A DNA stretch of 64,000 nt from Simiduia curdlanivorans (GCF_030409605.1 NZ_JAUFQG010000006.1:744001-808000), one strand, 5' to 3'. Positions 44,429-53,322 are shown, counted from the stretch's first letter. Numbers and translations: made by a program. The notes: generated from the letters alone by a model not told the origin.

Positions 44429-46399
44429 ATGTCTGAAACCATCTACATCATTATCATTGCCGAACTCGTGTTTGTGAGTTGCTTTTGCGGCTATATGATT
44501 TACCGCCTCAAGCAACGCCTCACGCGCCTTGCAAAGCGATTAAACCCCGCAGCCTCGGATACCGGCGCCGAAACCGCCGTTGATCTCAATGTTATCGCCT
44601 ATTTCGTCGGTCAACTCAAACGCACGCGCTCACTGTCCGAAACAGAGCTGGGCACCGAACTCGCCCTGACACCACTGGTTACCAGCGTGCGCTGTGCCTA
44701 TCTAAACGCCGAGCGAAGAGCGCTCAAACAACCGATCAATAGCAAGGACTATTGGCAAATACTGAACGAGGAAATTACCAAGCTAGTTGGCATGCTCTCA
44801 ACCGAGGCCAAGCGCACCGGCATGGAAAATCTAGAGCTACGCGAAAAGGAAAAATTACTCAGAGAGCGGCTGGAAAAGCTGGGCGACAAAGATTGGCTAA
44901 AAAGCCAACCCCGTGCAATCGCCAGCGCGACAAAAAATCAGCCTGGCTACATGCTAAAGTTTTCCCGCGGCGTGGATCTCAGCCACCAAACAGCCAGCAA
45001 AGCTGCCAGCAGTAGCGACAACCTATTCAGACACATAGAACAGCAAAGACAACACACCCAGAAGCTCACCTCTATATTAAAAGAGGAGAAGAACACAACT
45101 AACCTAGAAGCTCGCGTGGCGGAGTACGAGCGCATGCTCTATAAGATGGAACACGAATCCGCCAAACTGCAAAAGGACCTGAACGACGCAAAAAAACGGC
45201 TCGCCTACGTAGATGATGCCATCAATGCCGGCAACCCCAATGACAAGCAAAGCCAAACGCTACTTAGCGTTATCCGCGCGTCGAAAGACGACGCCAACTC
45301 CAAGGACAACATATTTGAGGATTTAATAGCCGACACACAAAACATAGGAACACAGAGCAGAAAGAATATCGACGGCCTGCAAAAAACCATATTCGATCAG
45401 CGTAAGTCTATTCTCTCGATGGAGACTACTATCGCAGCACTTGAAGCAGAATTAACTGGCGATTCAGCAGCCGATAGTAATAAACGAGCAGAGTTAGAAA
45501 AACTTAAACGCGCCCTTATGGAGTCAGAAGGCTGCATAAAAATACTTGAGAGCGAAGTGGAAACCCTGTATTCAGACTTAAAAAAACTACAAGATCAACG
45601 CGAAGAATTGCAAAAACATTATAAAGATAAACCCGATGAGGAAATATTAGAAAACATTAAAGACCAAAATACCCAACGCGAGATTGAATCCGGCGTTAAA
45701 TTGCAGAAACATAACAACCTAAGCTCGGAGTTTTTGAGTCAGTTCATGACCAACGCCATTGAATCGGGATCGCTCGAGGATTTAATTACTGTATTGCAAC
45801 ACGCCATATCGGAACTCGGTTTTGAATCCCTCATTCGCCTGACGGTAAAAGGCAATAATGTCGACATCGCCGCCATGGGCAAACTCACCAAAGAGGATAA
45901 ACAATTCATCGAGCGGATGGAATTTGAACCGGGCGACGAGGTGCAAGTTAAAAAGCAGCACATAGCCATCCACTTCAGAAACGCACGAGCCATTCTTAAA
46001 CAAAAAGGCAACAGCCAAACCATCGACGACCTACAGCAACAGTATTTACACACAATCTTTGGCTTCAGCTCAAACCTCGCCGCCAAGGTCTCTGCGCAAA
46101 AGAACATGAGCAAACAATTAGACAACTACGAATACTTTAATGAAATGCTACAAACCATTAGCGCTAACCTCGAAGCACAGTACCGATACCAGCGCGAGGA
46201 GACTCAGTCCATCATTCAAAACATCGTCGATCAGTCGCACATGCTAGTGGGCGAAAAAGCCACGCCGGGCCAACAATCAGTGCTTAAAGCGATGAGCGAT
46301 GAAGCCAATCAACGTACCCAGCTGCTCGAAGCCAATCGCGCCATAGTGCGCAAGCAGTTCACCAAAATTATGGAGAAGCTCAAAAGCGTTAAAAGCTAA
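44429..46399 (+). CDS. Membrane-anchored coiled-coil protein, unknown
   Basis: 656 residues, not recognised. One N-terminal transmembrane helix (about 5-25) with a basic cytoplasmic flank, a helical domain to about residue 170, long charged coiled coil from ~190 to ~410 (EARVAEYERMLYKMEHESAKLQ, AALEAELTGDSAADSNKRAELEKLK), and a GAF-like globular part from ~430 to ~560 (SLEDLITVLQHAISELGFESLIRLTV ... IDDLQQQYLHTIFGF), then a final helical tail. No kinase, GGDEF or catalytic motif follows, so it may be a scaffold or sensory structural protein. Confidence 0.75.
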   Translation: MSETIYIIIIAELVFVSCFCGYMIYRLKQRLTRLAKRLNPAASDTGAETAVDLNVIAYFVGQLKRTRSLSETELGTELALTPLVTSVRCAYLNAERRALKQPINSKDYWQILNEEITKLVGMLSTEAKRTGMENLELREKEKLLRERLEKLGDKDWLKSQPRAIASATKNQPGYMLKFSRGVDLSHQTASKAASSSDNLFRHIEQQRQHTQKLTSILKEEKNTTNLEARVAEYERMLYKMEHESAKLQKDLNDAKKRLAYVDDAINAGNPNDKQSQTLLSVIRASKDDANSKDNIFEDLIADTQNIGTQSRKNIDGLQKTIFDQRKSILSMETTIAALEAELTGDSAADSNKRAELEKLKRALMESEGCIKILESEVETLYSDLKKLQDQREELQKHYKDKPDEEILENIKDQNTQREIESGVKLQKHNNLSSEFLSQFMTNAIESGSLEDLITVLQHAISELGFESLIRLTVKGNNVDIAAMGKLTKEDKQFIERMEFEPGDEVQVKKQHIAIHFRNARAILKQKGNSQTIDDLQQQYLHTIFGFSSNLAAKVSAQKNMSKQLDNYEYFNEMLQTISANLEAQYRYQREETQSIIQNIVDQSHMLVGEKATPGQQSVLKAMSDEANQRTQLLEANRAIVRKQFTKIMEKLKSVKS

Positions 46400-46705
46400 G
46401 CTTGGCATCCCTACAATAGGGGTGCTAGACGCCCCGAAGTCGTCAACTCCCGCCTCAGTACCGGCTCTGTATAACACCCATCAGCACACCCTCGCCTCGC
46501 TTTTTGCCCGCAAGGCCAGCGAAGCATAAACCTATAACCAATTGTTTTTTATAGAGAAATCTAAAAATCGGTTAAAAAATGTAAAAAATATTTACATCAC
46601 CTATTGCGATATAGAAAACTAGTGATATAGTTACGTATAACACCGGATCAGCAAGGACGTCGTCTGTAGATCCAATGTCAATCAATCTGAACATAGGACA
46701 AGACA
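46400..46705. promoter_or_regulatory. Gene-free region with promoter and candidate operator
   Basis: 306 bases. A hairpin GCATCCC/GGGGTGC (46405-46425) follows the upstream stop, with no T run. Further on is the palindrome TGTAAA-AAATA-TTTACA (46580-46596), then a promoter with -35 TTGCGA (46604-46609), 16-base spacer and -10 TATAGT (46626-46631). It drives the GIN/YtrA/ABC cassette. The palindrome sits eight bases before the -35, a place suited to the GntR regulator encoded later in the cassette. Confidence 0.65.
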
Positions 46706-47038
46706 ATGAACACTTTTCAAAACCTGTTAATCGCAAGCTTAATGATCGCCAGCACCAGCACCATCGCCGCCGACGAAGCGCCCGCCATTCAGGCCCCGGC
46801 CCCAGCCGTAGATACAACCTGGGCGCTAGCGCAAATTGAGGCTCAAGTAGATGCCGATATCGCGGTACAGGTTTCACCGCTAACCGCACAAGCGTCGAAA
46901 GAAGGTAATACCTGGACCTATCGCCAGCTGATCAACGGTCAAGAAATCGAAATTCAAATAACTGAACTGGCCATGGCCAGCGCCAAGAAGGTAGCTAAGC
47001 GCGCGGTAGAAGTTGCCATGAACATGGCCGGCTTTTAA
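46706..47038 (+). CDS. Small exported protein, unknown
   Basis: 110 residues with a signal peptide (cut about IAA|DEA), a Pro/Ala-rich stretch and a Thr/Ala-rich body ending in an amphipathic helix (MASAKKVAKRAVEVAMNMAG). No family recognised. AGGA ribosome site before ATG 46706. First gene of the cassette, 28 bases before the GIN-domain gene. Confidence 0.75.
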   Translation: MNTFQNLLIASLMIASTSTIAADEAPAIQAPAPAVDTTWALAQIEAQVDADIAVQVSPLTAQASKEGNTWTYRQLINGQEIEIQITELAMASAKKVAKRAVEVAMNMAGF

Positions 47039-47066
47039 CTCATAAAACAGCAATAGGATGAGTCAC

Positions 47067-47987
47067 ATGAATACATTCAAACACGTTAAAAAATTAGGTT
47101 TAGTGCTAGGCGCAGCATTACTCTGCCTAGCCGCCAACCTACAAGCTGATGATCTGCTTAAGAAGACGGTCGAAATTTCAAATATTGATCGTTTGGAAGT
47201 GGCAGGACCCGGTTTACTTACCCTTAGCCAAGGCGATACCGAGAGTTTAGAAATTGTCGCCAGCGAAAAAATGATGGAGCGCATCGAAGTCGATGCGCGT
47301 GGTAGCACACTTCGTTTGCGCTTGAAAGATGGCAGCAACTGGGGTTTCTTTAAAATTGACAGCAAAATTCACTACCAGCTGACGCTGAAATCGCTCAATA
47401 AAATATCCACAGCCGGTTCTATTGATCTAGAACTCGCAACGGATTTAAACCTGGATGATTTCAAGCTTGAACGGGCCGGCTCCGGCGATAGCGCTTTCTT
47501 AAATATTAACGCCCAAGAAATGGAAGTGAGCAATGCCGGCTCCGGTGACTTCAACGCCAAAATCATCAGTGCCAAAAATTTAGAATTAAGCACCGCAGGT
47601 TCTGGAGATGTAAGGGTTACAGAAATCCGTGTTAACGAAAAAGTAGAGTTTGATACAGCAGGGTCCGGTGACATCGACATCGACCAACTCACCGCAAATG
47701 AACTCGAGGTGAATATGGCCGGTTCTGGCGACACATCCATTGGTCAGGGTAGTGTACAGCGCCAATCGGTGGATATCGGCGGCTCGGGTAACTACTCTGC
47801 CGCAAAATTAAAAAGTGCCAGTGCAGAATTAGATTTGAGCGGCTCTGCCGATGCAGTGGTCTGGGTAACCGATGAGTTAGTCGTCGACGCCAGTGGCGCA
47901 TCTGATGTGAAATATTACGGCCAACCAAAAGTAGAAGCCGATACAAGTGGTGCAAGCAGTGTGAAATCACAAGGTATGAAGCCCTAG
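47067..47987 (+). CDS. GIN-domain (DUF2807) exported protein
   Basis: 306 residues with a signal peptide (cut after LQA) and a beta-solenoid body. Repeated AGSGD/NAGSGDF/GSGN/SGSAD turns are the hallmark of the GIN (head GIN) domain, a stacked beta-helix. The family is found in many periplasmic or surface proteins; function is unsettled. ATG 47067 is chosen because AGGA sits right before it; an upstream ATG at 47058 overlaps that site. Second GIN protein of the cassette lies at 50651. Confidence 0.88.
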   Translation: MNTFKHVKKLGLVLGAALLCLAANLQADDLLKKTVEISNIDRLEVAGPGLLTLSQGDTESLEIVASEKMMERIEVDARGSTLRLRLKDGSNWGFFKIDSKIHYQLTLKSLNKISTAGSIDLELATDLNLDDFKLERAGSGDSAFLNINAQEMEVSNAGSGDFNAKIISAKNLELSTAGSGDVRVTEIRVNEKVEFDTAGSGDIDIDQLTANELEVNMAGSGDTSIGQGSVQRQSVDIGGSGNYSAAKLKSASAELDLSGSADAVVWVTDELVVDASGASDVKYYGQPKVEADTSGASSVKSQGMKP

Positions 47988-48023
47988 TCATTTCATAAGT
48001 TCCCACGTTATAAGGTACGCATT

Positions 48024-48395
48024 ATGCAACAGTGGAATGATGATCAACCCATCTATCGCCAATTACGGGATCGTATGGTGGGTTTAATAATGGAAGGCGC
48101 TTATCTCGAAGGCGATGCAATCCCTTCGGTGCGAGCAGTATCTTCCGAATACCAAATTAATCACCTCACCGTATCAAAAGCCTATCAGGAATTGGTAGAT
48201 GAAGGTTTAGTGGAAAAAAGAAGGGGATTGGGCATGTTTGTTATCGAAGGCGCCAGGGAACATATTTCAAAAGCAGAGCGCGAGAAGTTTTTAAGCATTG
48301 AACTTCCCCAGCTTCTACAACGAATCGCTCAACTCGGTATCAGCAAGAAAGAGCTCGTTGAACACATAAACACCGCCTTGGAAGGAGCTGAATAA
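48024..48395 (+). CDS. YtrA-subfamily GntR regulator
   Basis: 123 residues. A GntR winged helix (DQPIYRQLRDRMVGLIMEGAYLEGDAIPSVRAVSSEYQINHLTVSKAYQELVDEGLVEKRRG) followed by a short C-terminal helix pair, lacking a ligand-binding domain; this is the YtrA type, usually linked to ABC transporters it represses. Its stop overlaps the ABC ATPase start (TAATG). AAGG site before ATG 48024. Candidate operator at 46580-46596. Confidence 0.9.
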   Translation: MQQWNDDQPIYRQLRDRMVGLIMEGAYLEGDAIPSVRAVSSEYQINHLTVSKAYQELVDEGLVEKRRGLGMFVIEGAREHISKAEREKFLSIELPQLLQRIAQLGISKKELVEHINTALEGAE

Positions 48396-49267
48396 TGGAC
48401 GCTGTTATCCAAGCAAAAGGTTTAACCAAACGCTACGGCAAACACAAAGCCTTGAATCAGGTCAGCTTTGACATTGCGCCCGGGCGCATCGTTGGGCTAA
48501 TAGGCCCGAACGGCGCGGGTAAAACCACCGCATTGAAAGGCATATTAGGGCTGGCGGAAGTTGAAGGCGAACTCAGCGTGCTCGGCATGAACCCAGTACA
48601 ACAGCGCACACAACTCCTTGAACAAGTCAGTTTCATCGCCGACACCGCTATTCTGCCACGCTGGATTAAAGTCAACGAAGCGATTGATTATGTCGCTGGC
48701 GTACACCCACGGTTTAATCGAACCAAGGCGGAAGCCTTTTTAACCAAAACGAAAATAAAGAGCGATGCCAAAGTTAGCAGCCTATCGAAAGGCATGATTA
48801 CCCAATTACACCTTGCATTAATAATGGCGATCGACAGTAAACTTCTCGTGCTCGACGAACCGACGCTAGGGCTGGACATCATCTATCGCAAGCAGTTTTA
48901 TACCGCCTTATTAAATGACTATTTTGACGAAGAGAAAACCATTCTCATCACCACCCACCAAGTTGAAGAAATTGAAACTATTCTAACGGATTTAATTTTT
49001 ATCAATGACGGCGAAGTCTCATTAAATATGGCCATGGAAGATATCGGCGAAACCTTCACCGAGGTGCAGATCAGTAACAAAGATAGAGAAGCCGCCGCCG
49101 CCTTAAATCCCATTCATATAACACCAAGGCTGGGTGGCTACAGCGTACTCTACGAAAATCAAGATCGCGCGGCACTGGAAGGCCTTGGCAGCCTACACAC
49201 ACCAAGTATTACCGATCTATTCATAGCAAAAATTCAACCACAATTAAGTTGGGGCCAAGCAAAATGA
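48395..49267 (+). CDS. ABC transporter ATP-binding protein
   Basis: 290 residues. Walker A GPNGAGKTTALKG, signature-like LSKGMITQLHLAL (variant of LSGGQ), Walker B LLVLDEPTLGLD and the switch His in ITTHQ. YtrB/CcmA-type export ATPase. Start overlaps the regulator stop; its own stop overlaps the permease start (ATGA). The C-terminal ~70 residues are an extra domain, common in YtrB-like proteins. Substrate unknown. Confidence 0.93.
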   Translation: MDAVIQAKGLTKRYGKHKALNQVSFDIAPGRIVGLIGPNGAGKTTALKGILGLAEVEGELSVLGMNPVQQRTQLLEQVSFIADTAILPRWIKVNEAIDYVAGVHPRFNRTKAEAFLTKTKIKSDAKVSSLSKGMITQLHLALIMAIDSKLLVLDEPTLGLDIIYRKQFYTALLNDYFDEEKTILITTHQVEEIETILTDLIFINDGEVSLNMAMEDIGETFTEVQISNKDREAAAALNPIHITPRLGGYSVLYENQDRAALEGLGSLHTPSITDLFIAKIQPQLSWGQAK

Positions 49268-50637
49268 ATCGTTATTTACTTCCATTCAAACGCGAATTCT
49301 GGGAATACCGCGGCTCTTTTATCCGTCTACCCTTTTTTGGCGCTGCGATAATCGCATTATTAATGACGGCCGCACTAACCCTATACGCCACCAATGTTAT
49401 CGAGTACGTGTTCGAAGACGATGACTTCCGCTTTACCACGAGCAAAGAGTTTGTCAACGGCAAAATGCACCTTGATATCGATTTCAATGAGCAGGAAGTG
49501 CATAGAGAAGCTCTCGAAGCTGCACGTGAAAGTTTAATTCAGGCCCGAGACGACCTACAACAACACGGCGCCGATTTTGATCCAGAAGAAATTGAACAAG
49601 ATCTTGAAGCTGCGCGCCAAGACCTTGCTCAGGCCCAACAAGCGCTTGCCCGTATCGGCATTAATATCGACCTAAGTAACGCTACCACTGGCATCGACCA
49701 CAGCAAGATAAAAGCTGACGTTCAACGCCAAGTGAACCGTGAAATAGCCAAGATTGATCAAGAAATTGCACAACTCGAGCGCGAACTAACGAATGCAATC
49801 ATAGCACCGCCCAAGGCGCCAGCGGCTCCGGTAGCACCAGCCGCACCGTCGACACCGCCAGAAGCGGAGGATATTCGTCAGTTTCCATCGCAAGTTATTG
49901 TGATCAAAGGCGATCAAGCGCTCGGCTTTAGCGACGACAACATCGAATCCATCAACGATGTTATACGGGTCTTTTTTGTCATCTTTAGCGGGCTGATGAT
50001 GATTGTCGGCATTTTTTACTTGCTGTCATGTCTGTACACAGACAGAAAGGACAACAGCGTTCTGTTTTGGAAGTCTATGCCCATTTCAGAAATGCAAAAC
50101 ACGCTAACAAAATTTTCAACCGGCATATTTATTCTGCCAACTATCGCCGTTTTGGCCGGTCTCTTAGTGGGGCTAGCATTTACTATGTTAAGTATGATTT
50201 ATGTGGCCAGTTATTCCTCCAGCACGACGCCTTGGGAATTATTAGCAGGTATCAATCTGTTTAGTTTTGCCATTCAACATTGGATTACCGCCATTGGCGT
50301 CGCCTTGTGGTGCCTGCCACTGTTTGCATGGTTAATATTTGCATCTGCCGCAGCTCGCCGTTCACCCTTTATGCTTGCGTTATTACCGCCGGCGGCCCTA
50401 ATCATTGCCGAGCAAGTTGTGTTCAGCAGCACCTGGATTGTTGAAGCCATTTCGCGCCGTATTCCTGGTGTAGCCATACAAGAAAACGGCGAGGCGGGGT
50501 TTTTGCTGTTTGAAAAAGCAGGACTAAACCATATTGGCGCTTTTTTAACGAACCCAGGTCTTTGGACCGGCTTAATCATCGGCGCGGGCTTACTCTACGC
50601 TACCGTTTGGTTACGCAACAATCGCTACGAAGTTTAA
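49264..50637 (+). CDS. ABC permease with periplasmic coiled-coil insertion
   Basis: 457 residues. One N-terminal membrane helix (about 21-45), then a ~170-residue polar region with coiled-coil heptads (residues ~75-180) and a Pro/Ala-rich strip (PPKAPAAPVAPAAP), then about five further membrane helices in the second half. The large hydrophilic insertion between helix 1 and 2 is unusual for ABC-2 permeases and would project into the periplasm. ATG 49264 overlaps the ATPase stop as ATGA. A longer frame from 49249 adds five residues. Confidence 0.88.
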   Translation: MNRYLLPFKREFWEYRGSFIRLPFFGAAIIALLMTAALTLYATNVIEYVFEDDDFRFTTSKEFVNGKMHLDIDFNEQEVHREALEAARESLIQARDDLQQHGADFDPEEIEQDLEAARQDLAQAQQALARIGINIDLSNATTGIDHSKIKADVQRQVNREIAKIDQEIAQLERELTNAIIAPPKAPAAPVAPAAPSTPPEAEDIRQFPSQVIVIKGDQALGFSDDNIESINDVIRVFFVIFSGLMMIVGIFYLLSCLYTDRKDNSVLFWKSMPISEMQNTLTKFSTGIFILPTIAVLAGLLVGLAFTMLSMIYVASYSSSTTPWELLAGINLFSFAIQHWITAIGVALWCLPLFAWLIFASAAARRSPFMLALLPPAALIIAEQVVFSSTWIVEAISRRIPGVAIQENGEAGFLLFEKAGLNHIGAFLTNPGLWTGLIIGAGLLYATVWLRNNRYEV

Positions 50638-50650
50638 GGGCTTATCTGAC

Positions 50651-51526
50651 ATGAAGATCTTTGCTGCATGCCTGTTCATGTCAGCTCTATTTAGCGCTTG
50701 GGTTTATGGTGACGGTCGGTATCAACAAAACTACCAACTGTCACCCGCCCAAGATATAGTCATAAATGCCTTTGGCAAGGTAGTGATACAGAACGGAAAA
50801 CAGAATCAGCTAACCTTGATCGCTGAACAAGATGTCAGCCCGTTTATTGAATTAACCCTAGATCAGGAACAGTTAATTATCACTGACACTCGAGTAAATT
50901 CATTCTGGTTTCAAGCGCAGCAGTTGTGGTGGCGTCTTATGGATAAACGTCTCGATGTACAACCCGTCACTTACCAATTGACTCTCTCAGCACCGGAGAA
51001 AATTACTCTGAATGGCCACTTAACAACACAGGTCAAACAGCTCAGTACAACAAGTTTAACAGTAAACGCAAATGGCCTAGGCCAACTATTGCTGGAAGAT
51101 TTACAGCTCGGCCAATTAGCCATCGCGCTAAATGGAAAATTTGATACCCGTGTGAACAATGTCAACGCTGAGACGTTAGACCTATCCTTCAATGGCACAG
51201 GCAGCGTAAAAACTCATAACCTATTGACCGATGAACTACGCGCATCAATTAATGGCTCAATCGATAGCCATTTAGCTGGGCGCACGGATGAGCTTCACTT
51301 GCAAATGAAGGGTTCCGGCAAGTGTCAAGGACATGGCTTTGCAACTGAGCGCGCCTTTATTTTACTGTCGGGTACCAGTCAGCTCACGTTAAAGGTTAAC
51401 CAACAACTAACCGCAACATCCGAAGATGACAGTCAGCTCTTTTACTACGGCAACCCAGAAACCCGGGTGGAGGGCAATGCAAGCACACACCTTGTTGGCG
51501 GCTATCAGGCCAAGATCTACTACTAA
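50651..51526 (+). CDS. Second GIN-domain (DUF2807-like) exported protein
   Basis: 291 residues, signal peptide (cut about WVYG|DGR) and a beta-rich body. Repeats such as NGHLTTQ, NANGLGQ, NGKFDTR, NGTGSV, NGSIDS and KGSGKC mark GIN-type turns, but with Asn in place of the AGSGD pattern of the first GIN protein, so the two are diverged. It begins 13 bases after the permease stop and closes the cassette. No terminator follows directly. Confidence 0.82.
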   Translation: MKIFAACLFMSALFSAWVYGDGRYQQNYQLSPAQDIVINAFGKVVIQNGKQNQLTLIAEQDVSPFIELTLDQEQLIITDTRVNSFWFQAQQLWWRLMDKRLDVQPVTYQLTLSAPEKITLNGHLTTQVKQLSTTSLTVNANGLGQLLLEDLQLGQLAIALNGKFDTRVNNVNAETLDLSFNGTGSVKTHNLLTDELRASINGSIDSHLAGRTDELHLQMKGSGKCQGHGFATERAFILLSGTSQLTLKVNQQLTATSEDDSQLFYYGNPETRVEGNASTHLVGGYQAKIYY

Positions 51527-51650
51527 TTTCATCGCTTCAACACCTTAATCGCCAGCCGATCCTTCGACAAGATGCCTGCATTTATTGAGTGAAATCGCTC
51601 CGACATAGCCAATCTGCTTTTTCGCCGCTCGAGCCAAATACTTTATCTAG

Positions 51651-51705
51651 GGGCAAAAAAAAAGCCGCGAATTCGCAGCTTAAGAAAACATCAATGAGGA
51701 GACAT
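51651..51705 (+). repeat. Twin element A: hairpin, A/T tracts, ribosome site and ATG
   Basis: Poly-A, then hairpin AAGCCGC...GCAGCTT (51663-51682) and a purine-rich ribosome site (gaggaga) just before an ATG. It closely resembles element B at 53271-53322. The 417-base gap 51527-51943 holds this element, a 26-codon frame and the PadR promoter; nothing else is evident. Confidence 0.65.
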
Positions 51706-51786
51706 ATGAAAAACACACTTGAGCATTCATATGGGTCTTTGACGATAGGCAGCCTCATTAGTTCCCTGAATTTACAAATTTCATAA
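51706..51786 (+). CDS. Possible 26-residue peptide after element A
   Basis: ATG 51706 follows GAGGAGAC by a few bases and opens a 26-codon frame ending at 51786. The product (MKNTLEHSYGSLTIGSLISS...) has no recognised domain. A longer 65-codon frame from 51589 exists, but only this start has a ribosome site. It may be a leader peptide, a remnant gene or chance. Confidence 0.4.
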   Translation: MKNTLEHSYGSLTIGSLISSLNLQIS

Positions 51787-51862
51787 AATTATCGACTAAC
51801 CCCCTCTAGAACAGCTCCAGCCCCTACTCAATGCTGCGTTATCCACCCATGGTTAACCCCGC

Positions 51863-51914
51863 TTGACAGACATACTGTGTGGCGCCTAGCATACCAATAC
51901 TGTGTAACGCACAG
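51863..51914 (+). promoter_or_regulatory. PadR promoter with repeated ATACTGTGT
   Basis: TTGACA -35 at 51863-51868. Two direct copies of ATACTGTGT (51872-51880 and 51897-51905), 25 bases apart, and a CTGTG-taacg-CACAG palindrome at 51900-51914, about 30 bases before ATG 51944. A matching -10 is weak (TAGCAT at 19 bases). These are candidate PadR binding sites; autorepression is typical for the family. Confidence 0.5.
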
Positions 51915-51943
51915 CATATACACTAAACCCGGTATCAAGGCCC

Positions 51944-52312
51944 ATGGATTCAGACTCATTGCTGCAAAAAATGACTCACGAGCTAAGGCGGGGCTCACTA
52001 ACCCTCGCCGTGCTGCAGGCACTAAGACGCGAACACTACGCCTATTCACTGCGTAAGTATCTAGCCGATCGCGGCCTGGATGTGGACGAAGGCACCCTCT
52101 ACCCACTCGTGAGGCGGCTCGAAAAAGACGGTGTGCTCACCAGTGAGTGGCGCGAGGAGAGCGCGCGCAAGCGTCGATTCTATCGGCTTTCAGCCATGGG
52201 GCAGGCGCTGCTACCGCGCCTGCAACAAGAATGGCAACAACTTGCCAATGCACTCAACCGAATAGAAGACCTGCAGCAAACCCAGGCCGACAACACTCAG
52301 GAGCAAGTATGA
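51944..52312 (+). CDS. PadR family transcriptional regulator
   Basis: 122 residues, a winged helix followed by a short helix. The recognition region DRGLDVDEGTLYPLVRRLEKDGVLTSEW is the PadR signature. Small PadR-2 type; regulates its own operon and a membrane protein. Its stop overlaps the downstream start as ATGATG. ATG 51944 is chosen; the first Met in the frame (MTHEL) 10 residues later is an alternative. Confidence 0.92.
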   Translation: MDSDSLLQKMTHELRRGSLTLAVLQALRREHYAYSLRKYLADRGLDVDEGTLYPLVRRLEKDGVLTSEWREESARKRRFYRLSAMGQALLPRLQQEWQQLANALNRIEDLQQTQADNTQEQV

Positions 52313-53265
52313 TGAACTGGACTACACGTTACCTACAGGCGCTAGCGCCCTACCTGCCTCAGCAACAGCGGCAAGACATTTGCGATGAACTGGAGGCGAA
52401 CTTACTGGATCGTTTGGAGGAGCGCGCTCGAGAAAATGGCAGCGAAGACACGGAGAGCGACGCCAAAGCGCTCATCGCCGAACTGGGGCATCCAGCTCGC
52501 TATGCCAGCGAGTTTCACACTCGCCAGGCCTTAATTAGCCAGCCACTTCTGGAAATTTACAAGCAAACACTGCGCTGGCTAGTCTGGATACTGGTGGGCT
52601 TATTCAGTGCTATTGAACTTGTCGCTAGCCTTTACAGCGGTGACATTCACCCAATTGCCATGGCGTTCAGCATAGCCAACAACATCGTTGAGCACTTGGT
52701 GTGGGGCTTTAGCATTATTACCTTGGTGTTTTATTTTGCCGAAGCCCAAATTAACAAACTGAGCCTGCTAGAGCGCTGGCAACCGGAAGACTTACCCTTG
52801 CTGCAACCCGCTTGGAATAAAGTATCGGCCAGTGAATCGGCCTTCGGCGTGGTGACTTACACCTTATTTGCCGCCTGGATGTTCGGTTGGATCGCTCCTT
52901 TTAACACTTGGCGCCTGGCGCTAGGCAACACGCTCGCCGCCGACCTCTACGCTTGGCTGATACCAGCCATCGGCTTGCTCGCCATCGCCTTTGCGCTACA
53001 CCGCCTCTACCTCTGTTTCCTACCCTATTGGCAGCGGTCGAGCCTAGCCTGCAATATAGCACTCAATGTTGCGACCTTAGCGGCCGTCGCACTCTTGATT
53101 ACGCTGCCCAGCGATCAGCTGCCAATTTTTATCAGTGACAAGGTGGAAGTCCAAGCGTTGCTCGACCATCTGTCTTACTCGGTAAAATGGATGCTGCTGG
53201 TGATTGCCGGATTTTCCCTGTACGAAATCACGCGCGATGGATTGCGCTGGCGGCAAGTGCCCTAG
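52309..53265 (+). CDS. HAAS-domain membrane protein
   Basis: 318 residues from ATG 52309 (the adjacent ATG 52312 is equally possible), with AGGAG just upstream. The N-terminal ~75 residues match the HAAS/permease-prefix domain (DICDELEANLLDRLEERARENG... LGHPARYASEF), a helical module usually found beside PadR. About six membrane helices follow in the rest (WLVWILVGLFSAIELVAS, LVWGFSIITLVFYFAEA and others). Function unknown; PadR/HAAS pairs may sense membrane stress or drive envelope adaptation. Confidence 0.85.
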   Translation: MMNWTTRYLQALAPYLPQQQRQDICDELEANLLDRLEERARENGSEDTESDAKALIAELGHPARYASEFHTRQALISQPLLEIYKQTLRWLVWILVGLFSAIELVASLYSGDIHPIAMAFSIANNIVEHLVWGFSIITLVFYFAEAQINKLSLLERWQPEDLPLLQPAWNKVSASESAFGVVTYTLFAAWMFGWIAPFNTWRLALGNTLAADLYAWLIPAIGLLAIAFALHRLYLCFLPYWQRSSLACNIALNVATLAAVALLITLPSDQLPIFISDKVEVQALLDHLSYSVKWMLLVIAGFSLYEITRDGLRWRQVP

Positions 53266-53270
53266 CCCGA

Positions 53271-53322
53271 GGGTAAAAAAAAGCCGCTCAAAGGAGCGGC
53301 TTAAAAACATCATCGGGGAGAT
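53271..53322 (+). repeat. Twin element B: hairpin, ribosome site and ATG
   Basis: Poly-A followed by the perfect stem AAGCCGCTC / GAGCGGCTT (53281-53302) and AAAACATCAtCGGGGAGATATGA, closely resembling element A. The frame from ATG 53323 runs ten codons to a stop at 53355. The hairpin can also terminate transcription on the minus strand from the gene at 53524-53844. Confidence 0.65.
53275..53302 (-). terminator. Terminator within element B
   Basis: Nine-base perfect stem and four-base loop followed, on the minus strand, by an eight-base T run. It may end the minus-strand transcript of the gene at 53524. Confidence 0.6.

Noticed and set aside
51589..51786. 65-codon version of the peptide after element A
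   Set aside because: The upstream part has no ribosome site; only the ATG at 51706 does.
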